From contig PBKU01000057.1 in NCBI GenBank assembly GCA_002722175.1, positions 1 through 64,000 on the forward strand: a DNA stretch of 64,000 nt, given 5' to 3'. Each line of letters starts with the position of its first letter. Positions within the stretch are counted from its first letter, which is position 1. The notes beneath the pieces are model-generated. The model made no database searches. It saw only the letters and a program-made list of their open reading frames with translations, and was not told where the DNA came from. Shown here piece after piece: positions 8,140 through 18,411 of the stretch. The position numbers were made by a program, and so were the translations under genes. Origin of the DNA: Magnetovibrio sp. (GTDB lineage Bacteria > Pseudomonadota > Alphaproteobacteria > Rhodospirillales > Casp-alpha2).

Positions 8140-8655
8140 TCAATTATTGTCTTCGCTTTTAAACAACGTGACCCGCAAGTCAGACGCTTCATATGCTAAA
8201 CGACCATCAACCAGCATAGTTCCATTTGCAATACCAAGCGTAATTTGTCGACTTATTATTCGTTTTATATCAATTTTATAGGATAGTAACTTTGCATCAG
8301 GTTTTACCTGGTCAGAAAATTTCACTGCGCCAACACCTAAAGCACGCCCATAACCCGGTGCTCCCCCCCAACCAAGAAAAAATCCAACTAACTGCCACAA
8401 AGCATCTAGCCCTAAACATCCTGGCATCACCGGATCTCCATCAAAATGACAACTAAAAAACCAAAGGTCCGGCGATATATCAAACTCTGCCTCCGCAGTT
8501 CCCTTTCCAAATGTCCCCCCTTGATCTACAATGTTTGTAATACGGTTAAACATAAGCATCGGTGGTAATGGCAGTTGTGCGTTCCCTGCGCCAAAGAGTT
8601 CACCCTTCCCACACTGAATTAAGTCATCGTAGGTGAAACTATTTTTCGGCTTCAA
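8140..8655 (-). CDS. fabA: 3-hydroxydecanoyl-ACP dehydratase/isomerase FabA
   Basis: Bifunctional dehydratase/isomerase, 171 aa, introducing the cis double bond of anaerobic-type unsaturated fatty-acid synthesis. The active-site residues fall at the E. coli numbering: His70 ([12 protein letters not shown]) and Asp84 (LGLDALWQ). The start is a TTG with GGAG seven bases upstream; no in-frame ATG keeps the full N-terminus. First gene of the fabA-fabB-fabI set. Confidence 0.93.
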   Translation of the reverse strand: MKPKNSFTYDDLIQCGKGELFGAGNAQLPLPPMLMFNRITNIVDQGGTFGKGTAEAEFDISPDLWFFSCHFDGDPVMPGCLGLDALWQLVGFFLGWGGAPGYGRALGVGAVKFSDQVKPDAKLLSYKIDIKRIISRQITLGIANGTMLVDGRLAYEASDLRVTLFKSEDNN

Positions 8656-8703
8656 ATTGCAACTCCGCTTTTCTTACGCAGTAATTATATTATATCTATT
8701 GCT

Positions 8704-8709
8704 ATTATA
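8704..8709 (-). promoter_or_regulatory. Candidate -10 box for fabA-fabB-fabI
   Basis: A perfect TATAAT on the minus strand about 50 bp before the fabA start codon. No convincing -35 lies at 16-18 bp, so this is a half-supported promoter. Confidence 0.35.
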
Positions 8710-8834
8710 AGACACGCAACCATTCAAAAACACAAAATATTATAATAAAGCAATGTTATTAGATTTAGAGAGAATATGGTACCCAAATCTCATTTAATTT
8801 ATAGATTTTCGACTAAAAATAAATGTTGCACGCA

Positions 8835-10976
8835 TTATTTCCTTTTCGCAGTTCTTTCACGTGATATGTCATTTCCAGTTGTCTGATCAACAGCACGCAT
8901 TGACAATTTCACCTTACCACGATCATCTATTCCTATAAGTTTTACCTTAACTTCATTGCCCTCTTGTATTACATCTGTAACTTTATCGACCCGACCATCA
9001 GTTAACTCAGATATATGAACGAGACCGTCTTTAGACCCCATAAAATTTACAAATGCACCAAAATCTACAATTTTAACCACCTTCCCAGTATAAATTACAC
9101 CTACCTCTGGTTCAGCAACTATCTCATTAATCCATTCAATTGCCTTGCTAGCTGATTCTTGGTCAACAGCTGCAACCTTTATACTTCCATCGTCTTCAAT
9201 ATCTATCTTTGCCCCTGTAACTTCACATATTTCACGAATCACTTTTCCTCCTGCGCCTATCACATCTCGTATTTTTTCGGGTTTGATATTTAACTGGGTG
9301 ATTTGTGGTGCATTATTGCTTACTTGATCCCGCGCATTAGAAATCGACTTTGACATCTCACCTAAAATATGTAAGCGGCCATCCCGAGCCTGCATTAATG
9401 CCTTTTCCATGATTTCGCTAGTAATTGAGGTGATTTTAATATCCATTTGGAGGGAAGTAATACCACCTTCTGTTCCTGCAACTTTAAAATCCATATCACC
9501 TAAGTGGTCTTCGTCCCCAATTATATCAGATAAAACTGCAAATTTATCACCCTCTTTTATTAAGCCCATAGCAATCCCAGCAATCGGATGCGGCAAAGGA
9601 ACCCCTGCGTCCATTAAGGCTAACGATGCCCCACAAACTGTCGCCATAGAAGACGAGCCATTAGACTCGGTTATTTCTGAAACAATTCTGACAGTATAAG
9701 GAAATTCTTCTTTTAACGGCATAAGAGGGTGGATGGCGCGCCATGCTAACTTACCGTGACCAACTTCACGGCGACCAGTAAAACCCACACGTCCTACCTC
9801 GCCAACAGAGTATGGAGGGAAATTGTAATGCAGCATAAAATGTTCACGGTAACTTTCCGTTAATCCGTCAACTAGTTGTTCGTCCTGACCAGTTCCAAGA
9901 GTCGCCGTGACTAGACTCTGGGTTTCTCCACGAGTGAATAAAGCGCTGCCGTGAGCACGCGGAAGCACCCCAACTTCAACAGCGATGGGACGAACGGTTT
10001 CCGTATCCCGCCCATCAATTCTCTTTCCTGTTTCAAGAACATCTTTCCGAACAATATTCTTTTCTATAGATTTAAAAGCTGAGTCTAAAACATTGACTAT
10101 TAAAGATTCTTCGTAGTCTCCTGAATCAATTAATCGTTCTCCTGCGTCATTCTTCGCTACTGCTATAGCTTCCTGACGCTTAACTTTACTAGTAATGCTA
10201 TACGCTGCACGTAGCTGCGGCTCGGCTATTTCCTTTATCCTCAGGGAGATGTCATCAACCTCCTTCGGCTTTTCCACTATTTCAAGCGGGTCCTTTGCAC
10301 ATGCTTCCGCCAACTCTATGATCGCCGATATAACGGCCTGAAAGCTATTGTGGCCGAATGTTACCGCATCCAACATTTCTTTTTCAGAAAATTCCTTTGC
10401 TTCAGATTCAACCATCAACACACCATCAGCTATTCCGGCAACAATTAGGTCTAGATCACTTGATAGCATTGCATTTATTGTTGGATTGAGAACATATTCG
10501 CCATCGCAACGACCAACCCGGCAACCGGCAACTGGCCCCAAAAATGGAAGTCCTGATATCGTCAACGCAGCAGATGCACCTAACATGGCAACTATATCAG
10601 GATCACTTTCAAGATCGTGCGAAAGAACTGTGCAGATTATTTGAGTTTCGTTCCTAAAGCCCTCTGCAAACAAAGGACGGATTGGACGGTCAATAAGCCT
10701 GGAAACCAATGTTTCTTTTTCGCTAGGCCGACCCTCTCGTTTAAAAAATCCACTTGGAATTTTTCCTGCAGCATAGGTTCGCTCTTGATAATTAACGGAA
10801 AGAGGAAAAAAGTCTACCCCTTCCCGTGGAAGCTTCTCCCCAACCACTGTACACAAAACTTTTGTTTCGCCATATGTAACTAATACAGCGCCATCGGCTT
10901 GACGAGCAATTTTCCCGGTTTCAAAAACGAGCTTGCGTCCTCCCCAGTCCAATTCCTTCCTATATTCTTGAAACAT
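8835..10976 (-). CDS. pnp: Polyribonucleotide nucleotidyltransferase (PNPase)
   Basis: Phosphorolytic 3'-5' exoribonuclease of the RNA degradosome, 713 aa, full length. It has two RNase PH-like cores; the second contains [18 protein letters not shown] domain ([15 protein letters not shown]) and a C-terminal S1 domain ([15 protein letters not shown]) lie in the last 160 residues. It follows rpsO after 125 bp that holds a perfect hairpin, the usual rpsO-pnp arrangement. Confidence 0.96.
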   Translation of the reverse strand: MFQEYRKELDWGGRKLVFETGKIARQADGAVLVTYGETKVLCTVVGEKLPREGVDFFPLSVNYQERTYAAGKIPSGFFKREGRPSEKETLVSRLIDRPIRPLFAEGFRNETQIICTVLSHDLESDPDIVAMLGASAALTISGLPFLGPVAGCRVGRCDGEYVLNPTINAMLSSDLDLIVAGIADGVLMVESEAKEFSEKEMLDAVTFGHNSFQAVISAIIELAEACAKDPLEIVEKPKEVDDISLRIKEIAEPQLRAAYSITSKVKRQEAIAVAKNDAGERLIDSGDYEESLIVNVLDSAFKSIEKNIVRKDVLETGKRIDGRDTETVRPIAVEVGVLPRAHGSALFTRGETQSLVTATLGTGQDEQLVDGLTESYREHFMLHYNFPPYSVGEVGRVGFTGRREVGHGKLAWRAIHPLMPLKEEFPYTVRIVSEITESNGSSSMATVCGASLALMDAGVPLPHPIAGIAMGLIKEGDKFAVLSDIIGDEDHLGDMDFKVAGTEGGITSLQMDIKITSITSEIMEKALMQARDGRLHILGEMSKSISNARDQVSNNAPQITQLNIKPEKIRDVIGAGGKVIREICEVTGAKIDIEDDGSIKVAAVDQESASKAIEWINEIVAEPEVGVIYTGKVVKIVDFGAFVNFMGSKDGLVHISELTDGRVDKVTDVIQEGNEVKVKLIGIDDRGKVKLSMRAVDQTTGNDISRERTAKRK

Positions 10977-11056
10977 AATAAATCTTTCCCTTAACTTCCA
11001 TGCAACACCTACACCCCATGTACAGATGTTTTGATCGATTACTTGATGTTTGTCTC

Positions 11057-11079
11057 AGAAAAAGCGAGTCACTTTTTCT
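11057..11079 (-). promoter_or_regulatory. rpsO-pnp intercistronic hairpin
   Basis: On the minus strand AGAAAAAG-TGACTCG-CTTTTTCT, a perfect 8-bp stem with a 7-nt loop, lies 23 bp after the rpsO stop. There is no U-run after the stem, so it is more likely an RNA-processing or stability element than an intrinsic terminator. In E. coli this junction carries an RNase III site used in pnp autoregulation. Confidence 0.5.
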
Positions 11080-11101
11080 AGCCAATACCAAACTGTTCAG
11101 A

Positions 11102-11371
11102 TTAACGCCGAAGACCAAGACGCTTGATTAGGTCCCCATAATGTTCAAAGTTTTTCTTCTTTACATAATCCAACAAACGACGCCGTTGACCAACCATCAT
11201 TAAAAGGCCCCGGCGCGAATGAAAGTCCTTAGGGTGCTTTTTTTGATGATCAGTAAGTTTTGTTATCCGGTCAGACAAAATAGCCACCTGAACATCTGGC
11301 GACCCTGTATCTTCTGGACTTCGAGCAAAATCTTTTATTATTTCTTGTTTCCGTTCAGATGTTATTGACAT
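11102..11371 (-). CDS. rpsO: 30S ribosomal protein S15
   Basis: An 89-aa ribosomal protein binding 16S rRNA in the platform. The family signature ([44 protein letters not shown]) is intact. The start ATG is preceded by GGAG. It lies 16 bp after truB and upstream of pnp. Confidence 0.97.
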   Translation of the reverse strand: MSITSERKQEIIKDFARSPEDTGSPDVQVAILSDRITKLTDHQKKHPKDFHSRRGLLMMVGQRRRLLDYVKKKNFEHYGDLIKRLGLRR

Positions 11372-11387
11372 CTTTTTTCTCCATATT

Positions 11388-12320
11388 TCAAATACTCAAA
11401 ACGCGAAATGGGTGTATATGCCCACTATTTATCTTCCCCAGAGCGATAAGCCGGCCACCATACATGGCACTGATTACTCTTCCTGAACTAAAGTCAAGTG
11501 GCTCAGATCGTCTTGCTATCGGGTCAAATGATACGCTCTGTCCGGACAACATTTTATGAGCCTCACGTTCGGTTAATACTACACGTAGAACGTCCCCGAG
11601 AACAGCTTCTACTGGCTTTAGCAAATTTTTTACAAATGAGCCCTTGTCGTGCATTTCTTGTTTCAAAAACTCATACTCTACTGAGTTATCCTTGTTAAAG
11701 TGTCCAATCGAAATCCGATCTAGGCGCCTTATATGCCCATATGTGCCTAGTTTCAAGGCAAGATCCCTACCTAGTGCCCGAACATACATCCCTTTACCTG
11801 AAACAACTTCAAATTCAGCATTATTATCATCTAATATAGAAACTAGATTTAATCTGGAAATACAGATAGTACGTGGTTTCAAAAGTATTGGTTTTCCTTC
11901 CCGCGCGAGCTTATATGCACGTTTTCCCTTGATCTTTATAGCCGAGTATATTGGCGGGGTCTGAAGCGTTTCGCCTACAAACATTTTTAATGCTGTTTTA
12001 ATATCGGCTTTATTTGGCCTAACGTCTGACTTTTTGACAACTGAGCCCTCTGAGTCGTCCGTATCTGTAGATATGCCCCATCGAACAATAAATTTGTATG
12101 TTTTGGATAGCTCCATTGCATAAGGAACCGTTTTTGTCGCTGCACCTAGTGCAATCAGAATTATACCAGAAGCTAGTGGGTCAAGCGTGCCTGCATGCCC
12201 TACTTTATGCGCCCCGGTCAACCTCTTGACAGTTGCAACCACAGCTGCAGAGGCTATTCCGACTGGCTTGATAATGGGCAACCATCCATGAATAAAGTTT
12301 TTGTGTTTTTTTGATGCCAC
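11388..12320 (-). CDS. truB: tRNA pseudouridine-55 synthase TruB
   Basis: 310 aa; makes pseudouridine 55 in the T-loop of tRNAs. The catalytic aspartate is Asp47 in [12 protein letters not shown]. The C-terminus carries a PUA-like extension ([13 protein letters not shown] to GRLIALGKI). It starts with GTG, 6 bp after the rbfA stop, within the nusA-infB operon. Confidence 0.95.
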   Translation of the reverse strand: MASKKHKNFIHGWLPIIKPVGIASAAVVATVKRLTGAHKVGHAGTLDPLASGIILIALGAATKTVPYAMELSKTYKFIVRWGISTDTDDSEGSVVKKSDVRPNKADIKTALKMFVGETLQTPPIYSAIKIKGKRAYKLAREGKPILLKPRTICISRLNLVSILDDNNAEFEVVSGKGMYVRALGRDLALKLGTYGHIRRLDRISIGHFNKDNSVEYEFLKQEMHDKGSFVKNLLKPVEAVLGDVLRVVLTEREAHKMLSGQSVSFDPIARRSEPLDFSSGRVISAMYGGRLIALGKINSGHIHPFRVLSI

Positions 12321-12326
12321 AACTAA

Positions 12327-12722
12327 CTACCGTTCACGATCATTTATCGTACTTGGCGATTCTATTTTGCTAAGAAGCTCGTCAATGTGTCTTGCTTGAT
12401 CAAAGGATGAATCTAAAACAAAAGTAAGTTTCGGCAACGACTTCAAACGTAACTGAGAGGATATTTTGTGCAACAAAAATGGGGCTGCTCTGTTTAAAGC
12501 TAAAACAAGCGAGTCAGAGCCCTCACCACCAAGCGGCAAGACAAAAACCTTGGCATTTTTTAAGTCCGAACTTAAGCGGACCTCTGTAACAGTTAGCGAT
12601 CGCCCGACTATTTCAGGATCATAAACAATATCCCGCTTAAAAACCCAAGATAATGCATGGCGTATCGTCTCAGAAATACGCAACTGGCGTTGCGTGGGTT
12701 CTTTTTTTTTTGTGTACTTCAT
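12327..12722 (-). CDS. rbfA: 30S ribosome-binding factor RbfA
   Basis: 131-aa KH-like cold-shock and ribosome-maturation factor that binds the 30S subunit. Recognised by RQLRISETIRHALS at the start and by VTEVRLSSDLKNAKVFVLPL. ATG 12722 is preferred to a TTG two codons upstream. It sits between infB and truB as in most proteobacteria. Confidence 0.93.
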   Translation of the reverse strand: MKYTKKKEPTQRQLRISETIRHALSWVFKRDIVYDPEIVGRSLTVTEVRLSSDLKNAKVFVLPLGGEGSDSLVLALNRAAPFLLHKISSQLRLKSLPKLTFVLDSSFDQARHIDELLSKIESPSTINDRER

Positions 12723-12759
12723 AATCAATATTTAGCTATTTCTTTAAATGCAAAGCTTT

Positions 12760-15195
12760 TTAAAGACTACGACCTGTTGCTTCTAATTCAAAACATTCAA
12801 TAATATCGCCCACTTGAATGTCTTGATAATTTAAAAAGGCCATACCACACTCTAAACCTTCCTTAACTTCTCTCGCGTCATCCTTAAATCTCTTTAATTG
12901 ACTGAGGTCCCCCTCGTGAATCACTAATTCATCTCGAACCAACCGAACCCTTGATCCCCTTTTAACTATTCCATCTGTCACCATACAACCCGCAATTCGA
13001 CCAACCTTAGAAACCATGAACACTTCTCTGATTTCAGCATGCCCCAAAAAAGTTTCTGTCAAGTCAGGAGACAACAACCCAGATAAAAGGTTTTTCAGGT
13101 CGTCTGTCAAATTATAGATAACGGAATAGTAACGAATATCCACGGCATCACGTTTTGCTAGTTCACGAGCCTGAGGGTTTGCCCGAACATTGAAACCTAA
13201 AACGACCGCCTCGGAGGCGCGAGCCAGAGTTACATCTGATTCATTGATACCCCCAACACCAGAGTGAAGGATCTGGACTTCAACTTCATCTGTTTTCAAT
13301 TGACCCAACGCCCCAGAAATCGCCTCAACAGAGCCGTGAACGTCTGCCTTAACCACAACGGCAACTGATTTGGTTTTTCCATCTTTAATTCGCTCAAACA
13401 TTTGTTCCATCGTTCCTCGACCCGCAGCTGCAGCCCGGGTTTGGCGGTCTACACGTTGACGATATGCCACAATCTCTCGAGCACGAGCCTCATTATCTAC
13501 CACAATCATCATATCGCCAGACGCTGGCATCCCGTTCAATCCAAGAACTTCCACTGGCATTGTTGGGGGAGCAGAGGTGCACTGAACTCCATAGGAATCA
13601 AACATAGCACGAACCCGCCCCCATTCCGTGCCCGCAACAAAAATGTTGCCTGCGCTGAGCGTACCCCGTTGAATTAATAAAGTGGCAACAATGCCCTTTC
13701 CTTGCTCCATCTTTGCCTCAATAACAACCCCTTCCCCGGCACGGTTTGGGTTTGCCTTCAAATCCATCAATTCGGCCTGTAAAAGGATTGCTTCATTTAA
13801 TTTTTCAAGATTTTTCTTTTTTGCCGCTGAAATTGGTACGCAAAGAATTTCTCCTCCAGTATCCTCTACCTGGATATCATGTTTCAGAAGCTCCGTTTTT
13901 ATAAGATCTGGGTTAGCGTTAGGTAAATCGACTTTATTTATGGCAATAATAACCGGCGCCTCAGCAGCTTTGGCATGGTCAAACGCCTCTATAGTCTGAG
14001 GCATAATGCCATCATCAGCTGCTATCACAATAATAACTATATCCGTTACTCGTGCCCCGCGCGCGCGCATTTCGGTAAATGCAGCATGGCCTGGGGTATC
14101 AATAAATGTTATTTTTTCACCTGAATTAAGGGTGACTTGGTATGCTCCAATATGCTGTGTAATGCCACCCGCCTCATGATTAACTATATCTGTTTCACGG
14201 ATCGCATCTAATAAAGAAGTTTTTCCATGGTCCACGTGTCCCATAACAGTAACCACCGGGGCACGCAGTTCTAATTGACTATCGTCATCATCGATCCCCT
14301 TAAGACCAACTTCAACATCTGCTTCACTAACTCTTTTTACATTGTGTCCAAATTCACCAACAACAAGTTCTGCTGTATCTGCGTCAATCGGCTGATTAAT
14401 AGTTGCCATAATTCCTGATTTCATTAACACTTTTACGACGTCCGCTCCACGCTCAGCCATCCTGTTCGCTAATTCTTGTACGGTGATAGTCTCTGGAATT
14501 ATGACCTCCCGAATCACTTTTACCCCTTCAGTGAGCCGTTCTCTCTGCTTTTCTCTTTCTCGTTCCAATTTACGTTTGAACGATGTTACACTCCGTGTTC
14601 TTTCTTCGATTTCCTCAAAACTTTCTGCTTCCGCTATTGTCAATTTTCCCGAACGACGGCGAGTCTCTGCCCGCCTTAGACCTGCTGGTAGCTTTTCAGT
14701 TTTTGGTTTTGCTGTTTTACGGCTTCGCCCGCGACCCTCCTCCTCCAGTAGCGCCAATTCTATTTCATCAGGGGTATTTACAACTGTGGGTTTAAGCTTG
14801 GATTTTTCGAGTTTTTTGGGTTCCACCATTGGGGCAATTAAAGATTCTTCAGGCTTTTTTGCATCTTTTGTTGATTCATCAACTACCGCGGGGCCGGTAT
14901 TAGCTTCCTCTAGAGCTCTAACGCGTGTTTCTTTTTCCTCCGTGGTTAATGCAGATTCCTCACCCAAAGTCACAGGTGCCTGCTGTGTATCAGAAGAAGT
15001 CGGCTCTGGATGTTCTTTAGCTTTAGAAACGGGAACAAATGTGCGCTTCTTTCTTACTTCAACTGTCACCATCTTTGACCGACCGTGAGAAAAGTTTTGC
15101 CGAACTTTTCCCGTCTCAATCGTTTTCTTCAGTTGAAGCTTTTCAGGCTTAGCAAGTGCTAGACGATTTGCGTCTTTCTTGTTGTTTTTATCCAT
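12760..15195 (-). CDS. infB: Translation initiation factor IF-2
   Basis: 811-aa GTPase that places initiator tRNA on the 30S subunit. The N-terminal 230 residues are a charged, low-complexity region of the variable IF-2 type. An IF2_N domain follows (about 233-285), then the G domain with G1 GHVDHGKT (319-326), G3 DTPGH (366-370) and G4 NKVD, and the C-terminal domains. It is separated from nusA by 192 bp that would normally hold ylxR. Confidence 0.96.
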   Translation of the reverse strand: MDKNNKKDANRLALAKPEKLQLKKTIETGKVRQNFSHGRSKMVTVEVRKKRTFVPVSKAKEHPEPTSSDTQQAPVTLGEESALTTEEKETRVRALEEANTGPAVVDESTKDAKKPEESLIAPMVEPKKLEKSKLKPTVVNTPDEIELALLEEEGRGRSRKTAKPKTEKLPAGLRRAETRRRSGKLTIAEAESFEEIEERTRSVTSFKRKLEREREKQRERLTEGVKVIREVIIPETITVQELANRMAERGADVVKVLMKSGIMATINQPIDADTAELVVGEFGHNVKRVSEADVEVGLKGIDDDDSQLELRAPVVTVMGHVDHGKTSLLDAIRETDIVNHEAGGITQHIGAYQVTLNSGEKITFIDTPGHAAFTEMRARGARVTDIVIIVIAADDGIMPQTIEAFDHAKAAEAPVIIAINKVDLPNANPDLIKTELLKHDIQVEDTGGEILCVPISAAKKKNLEKLNEAILLQAELMDLKANPNRAGEGVVIEAKMEQGKGIVATLLIQRGTLSAGNIFVAGTEWGRVRAMFDSYGVQCTSAPPTMPVEVLGLNGMPASGDMMIVVDNEARAREIVAYRQRVDRQTRAAAAGRGTMEQMFERIKDGKTKSVAVVVKADVHGSVEAISGALGQLKTDEVEVQILHSGVGGINESDVTLARASEAVVLGFNVRANPQARELAKRDAVDIRYYSVIYNLTDDLKNLLSGLLSPDLTETFLGHAEIREVFMVSKVGRIAGCMVTDGIVKRGSRVRLVRDELVIHEGDLSQLKRFKDDAREVKEGLECGMAFLNYQDIQVGDIIECFELEATGRSL

Positions 15196-15318
15196 ACCTT
15201 TAATCCAAACGGTTATTTATCAACTCGAAATACCCTAAATTTATTCTAAACAGGCCTAGCCTCCCTCACATGGATTGGTACTCTACGCTCAAAACTAGAC
15301 AAATGCACGAATTGTTAG

Positions 15319-15369
15319 CCTTTAAAAGCTTTCTTTGTTAATGTCTCTTCTTATTGCCAAAGCTTAAGG
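15319..15369 (-). repeat. Long imperfect stem-loop in the nusA-infB spacer
   Basis: On the minus strand CCTTAAGCTTT (15369-15359) pairs with AAAGCTTTTAAAGG (15332-15319), giving 11 bp with a 3-nt bulge and a 26-nt loop. It lies just past the nusA stop. It could be a processing site or a leader structure for infB. No U-run follows. The rest of the 192-bp spacer shows no ylxR-like reading frame. Confidence 0.45.
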
Positions 15370-15387
15370 TTTTTGCCTAAAATTGTT

Positions 15388-16989
15388 TTAATTATCAAGC
15401 TCCCCATCAGGTTCAGAAAAAACCTCTGCGTTTTTGTCCTCATTTACCTCAGGTGCTTCTTTATCAGCAAACCAGTGAGCCCTTGCTTGCATTATAACTT
15501 CGTCGGCATTCGACGGTGTGATAGTCCCTTCCGGGATAATTTCAAGAAGTTCGTCCCCGGCCAAGTCAGCTAGGTCATCACGTGTTTTTATTCCGGATTC
15601 CCCTAAGGCAATGAGCAGATTTGGAGACATATTCTCTAAATCTGCCAAGTCATCCTGAATACCCAGTTCACGGCGGCGTGCCTCAAAACTTTTTTCTTGT
15701 TGATCAATAAAGTTTTCTGCACGACCCTTTAATTCGGTTGCAACATCAATATCGAAACCTTCAATCGCAACAAGGTCATCAATAGGAACATATGCAACTT
15801 CCTCAACCGAGGAAAAACCTTCCGTAACAAGTAAATGTGCAATTACGTCATCAACATCTAAATTATCAACAAACATTTTAGAACGCTCTTGAAATTCTTT
15901 GGTGCGACGTTCTGATTCATCTGCTTCTGTAAGGATATCAATATCCCACCCCGATAATTGCGAAGCAAGACGAACATTTTGACCCCTTCGTCCGATTGCA
16001 AGACTCAATTGATCGTCTGGAACAACAACTTCAATTTTGTTCTTTTCTTCATCCACAACAACCTTTGAAACTTCAGCGGGTGCTAACGCATTTACAATAA
16101 AGGTAGCGTCATCGGTTGACCATTGAATAATGTCAATTTTTTCTCCCTGCAGCTCTCCGACAACTGCCTGCACACGCGATCCTCGCATTCCTATACATGG
16201 GCCTACAGGGTCAATGCTTGAATCATGAGACACTACCGCAATCTTTGCGCGGGACCCAGGATCTCGTGCTACAGACTTTATCTCTATGATACCATCATAA
16301 ATCTCAGGAACTTCCTGAGTGAATAGACGTGCCATGAAATCGGGATGTGTCCGCGTTAAAAAAATTTGTGGCCCACGCGATTCTTTCCGAACATCAAGAA
16401 TAAATGCCCGTATGCGGTCCCCATTATTAAAATGCTCCCGCGGGATTGCCTCATCTCGCCTAAGCATTGCTTCTGCACGACCAAGATCAACTACAATGTT
16501 TCCATATTCCATTCTTTTAAGAATGCCATTGACAACCTCACCAACTCGCTCCTTATATTCCTCAAAATGTCTTTCCCTCTCTGCTTCCCGAACCCGTTGG
16601 ACAATTACTTGTTTTGCTGTCTGTGCGGCAATTCGCCCAAAATCGATTGGTGGTAATGCATCAACAAAAAATTCTCCAACACTGACATCTGATTTACGCT
16701 TAATTGCTGATGAAAGTCTTATTTGGGCTGCTTCATTTTCAATTTCAGCATTATCTTCAACTATTTCAACGTATCGAGCCAGTTGAATTTCACCTGATTT
16801 TCGGTCAATATTTGCACGAATATCGTGTTCATAGCCGTATTTTGAGCGTCCTGCCTTTTGGATAGCTTGCTCCATCGCCTCCAAAACCTCCTCACGCTCA
16901 ATCCCTTTGTCACGAGCTACAGTATCAGCCACCTGCAAAAGCTCAGGACGAGCACGAACATCACTTATATTGATTGCTGAACTTGTCAT
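15388..16989 (-). CDS. nusA: Transcription termination/antitermination factor NusA
   Basis: 533-aa RNA-polymerase-binding factor. In order: N-terminal domain (about 1-125), S1 domain (GEVVNGILKRMEYGNIVVDLG), tandem KH domains (DPVGPCIGMRGSRVQAV and LAIGRRGQNVRLAS), then two acidic helix-hairpin repeats (SSVEEVAYVPIDDLVAIEGF and KTRDDLADLAGDELLEIIP). The frame extends nine codons upstream, but ATG 16989 has AAGGA at good spacing; it overlaps the rimP 3' end by 29 bp, so coupling is likely. Confidence 0.95.
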   Translation of the reverse strand: MTSSAINISDVRARPELLQVADTVARDKGIEREEVLEAMEQAIQKAGRSKYGYEHDIRANIDRKSGEIQLARYVEIVEDNAEIENEAAQIRLSSAIKRKSDVSVGEFFVDALPPIDFGRIAAQTAKQVIVQRVREAERERHFEEYKERVGEVVNGILKRMEYGNIVVDLGRAEAMLRRDEAIPREHFNNGDRIRAFILDVRKESRGPQIFLTRTHPDFMARLFTQEVPEIYDGIIEIKSVARDPGSRAKIAVVSHDSSIDPVGPCIGMRGSRVQAVVGELQGEKIDIIQWSTDDATFIVNALAPAEVSKVVVDEEKNKIEVVVPDDQLSLAIGRRGQNVRLASQLSGWDIDILTEADESERRTKEFQERSKMFVDNLDVDDVIAHLLVTEGFSSVEEVAYVPIDDLVAIEGFDIDVATELKGRAENFIDQQEKSFEARRRELGIQDDLADLENMSPNLLIALGESGIKTRDDLADLAGDELLEIIPEGTITPSNADEVIMQARAHWFADKEAPEVNEDKNAEVFSEPDGELDN

Positions 16990-17485
16990 TAGTTTTTTTT
17001 CCTTTTCCTGACTCACGACGAACTTCTGTTGACGCTAGTTTGGCTTTCGAAATATTTGAAAACGGCAAGCGGACTAATCCATTTTCAGGGCCAGTCTCAA
17101 TTAAAACATCATCTTTTACCACTCCACGAAGAGTACCATTACACGTTTTTTTACCATTAAACTCATAAAACAATTCAATTTCTGTCTTGTAATCAACAAA
17201 TCGCTCAAAATCCTCAAACTTAGTTAGAGGGCGCTCAACACCAGGGGAACTAATCTCAAGTGTATAATCACCGTTTATTGGGTCCTCTACATCTAATATT
17301 GCAGAGACTGACCGGCTTATATTCGCACAATCCTCAACAGTCATTAAAGAATCTAGCATCGGCTCAACCATTATCTGCAGCGTTAAATTTCGATTTCCAA
17401 GCATTAAAATACGAACCACACGAAAACCCATGGATTCGATAGCTGGCCCTACCAACGCCTCAATGCAACGGACTGATACATTCAT
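16961..17485 (-). CDS. rimP: Ribosome maturation factor RimP
   Basis: 174-aa 30S maturation factor. Recognised by MTVEDCANISRSVSAILD, DYTLEISSPGVERPLT and a C-terminal SH3-like region. First gene of the rimP-nusA-infB group. It starts only 28 nt after the U-run of an intrinsic-terminator-like hairpin, so its expression may depend on read-through or antitermination. Confidence 0.93.
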   Translation of the reverse strand: MNVSVRCIEALVGPAIESMGFRVVRILMLGNRNLTLQIMVEPMLDSLMTVEDCANISRSVSAILDVEDPINGDYTLEISSPGVERPLTKFEDFERFVDYKTEIELFYEFNGKKTCNGTLRGVVKDDVLIETGPENGLVRLPFSNISKAKLASTEVRRESGKGKKTNDKFSNQYK

Positions 17486-17513
17486 AACGCTTTATGATTT
17501 CTTATCATTGACA

Positions 17514-17540
17514 CAAAAAAAGGCGGGCTTAACACCCACC
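17514..17540 (-). terminator. Intrinsic terminator or attenuator between trmB and rimP
   Basis: On the minus strand GGTGGG-TGTTAAG-CCCGCC forms a 6-bp stem with one G-U pair, followed by seven consecutive T. It lies about 80 bp after the trmB stop and 28 nt before the rimP ATG. Only a very short space remains for a separate rimP promoter. Confidence 0.7.
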
Positions 17541-17619
17541 TCATCAACCCAATTCATCAAGGACTAACGAGAAAAATTCTTCACGTGTAGTTTATATCCT
17601 AAACCTAAAAATATCAAGG

Positions 17620-18411
17620 TCATGATGTTCTTGTAAATGTTAAGTAAGTAATTTTCCTTTTCTTTAAAAGCGCCTTTTCTTCATATCTAGTAGGAATCCA
17701 GTCACGCGGCCGGATAGACCAGTCTTTTTTTGATTCTGCCTCCCAAAAAAAGAACGGACTGTTGGTAAATTTTTTTAAAGTCCACCGCACAAAATCCGCA
17801 TGATCGCTAGCAAATACGATGTGCCCCCCACCTACCGTGATATTAGCAAGAATTCTGATCATGTCATCCTGCACCAAACGTCTTTTGTGGTGGCGCACCT
17901 TAGGCCAGGGGTCATTAAACAAAATGTATACTGTTTTAACAGATTCACATGGAAAATAATCTAAAATCAAACGCACATCATCATCAAAAATACGAATATT
18001 TTTTACATTGTTGTATATTAATCCGTTCAGCAATGATGCAACACCATTTAAAAACGGATCAACCCCTATGAAACCAACTTTAGGGTTTTGGATTGCCTTT
18101 GCCAATAGGTGCTCCCCCGCACCGAACCCTATTTCAAGATGAAGTTCTTCAGGCTTACTAGGGAAAAGATCTACTAAATTTATATTTTTTGAATCTTGTG
18201 GAACCCTTATTCGAAAAGAAGGCAACACTTCATTGATTAGGAATTTTTTTCTTATGGATAATTTATAGGCTTTCCGTCGACCATGGAAAATAGGTTGAGC
18301 GCATTGATTATAGTGTTTTTCCGATTTTAATTTTGGCATCTTACTAGCAACACTATCTAACGGTGGTTTTTCTTGACCGGTGTTGTTGTTATCAATTTTG
18401 GTTGACGCCAT
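17620..18411 (-). CDS. trmB: tRNA (guanine-N7-)-methyltransferase TrmB
   Basis: 263-aa SAM-dependent methyltransferase making m7G46 in tRNA. The SAM site is LEIGFGAGEHLL and the family signature FNDPWPKVRHHKRRL is intact. An N-terminal extension of about 45 polar residues precedes the core. It overlaps the end of lnt by 20 bp. In many relatives metK lies between lnt and trmB; it is absent here. Confidence 0.93.
   Translation of the reverse strand: MASTKIDNNNTGQEKPPLDSVASKMPKLKSEKHYNQCAQPIFHGRRKAYKLSIRKKFLINEVLPSFRIRVPQDSKNINLVDLFPSKPEELHLEIGFGAGEHLLAKAIQNPKVGFIGVDPFLNGVASLLNGLIYNNVKNIRIFDDDVRLILDYFPCESVKTVYILFNDPWPKVRHHKRRLVQDDMIRILANITVGGGHIVFASDHADFVRWTLKKFTNSPFFFWEAESKKDWSIRPRDWIPTRYEEKALLKKRKITYLTFTRTS

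Noticed and set aside
14483-15088. 201-aa plus-strand frame
   Set aside because: It lies antisense to the low-complexity N-terminal part of infB; the Ser/Arg-rich translation is a shadow of that composition.
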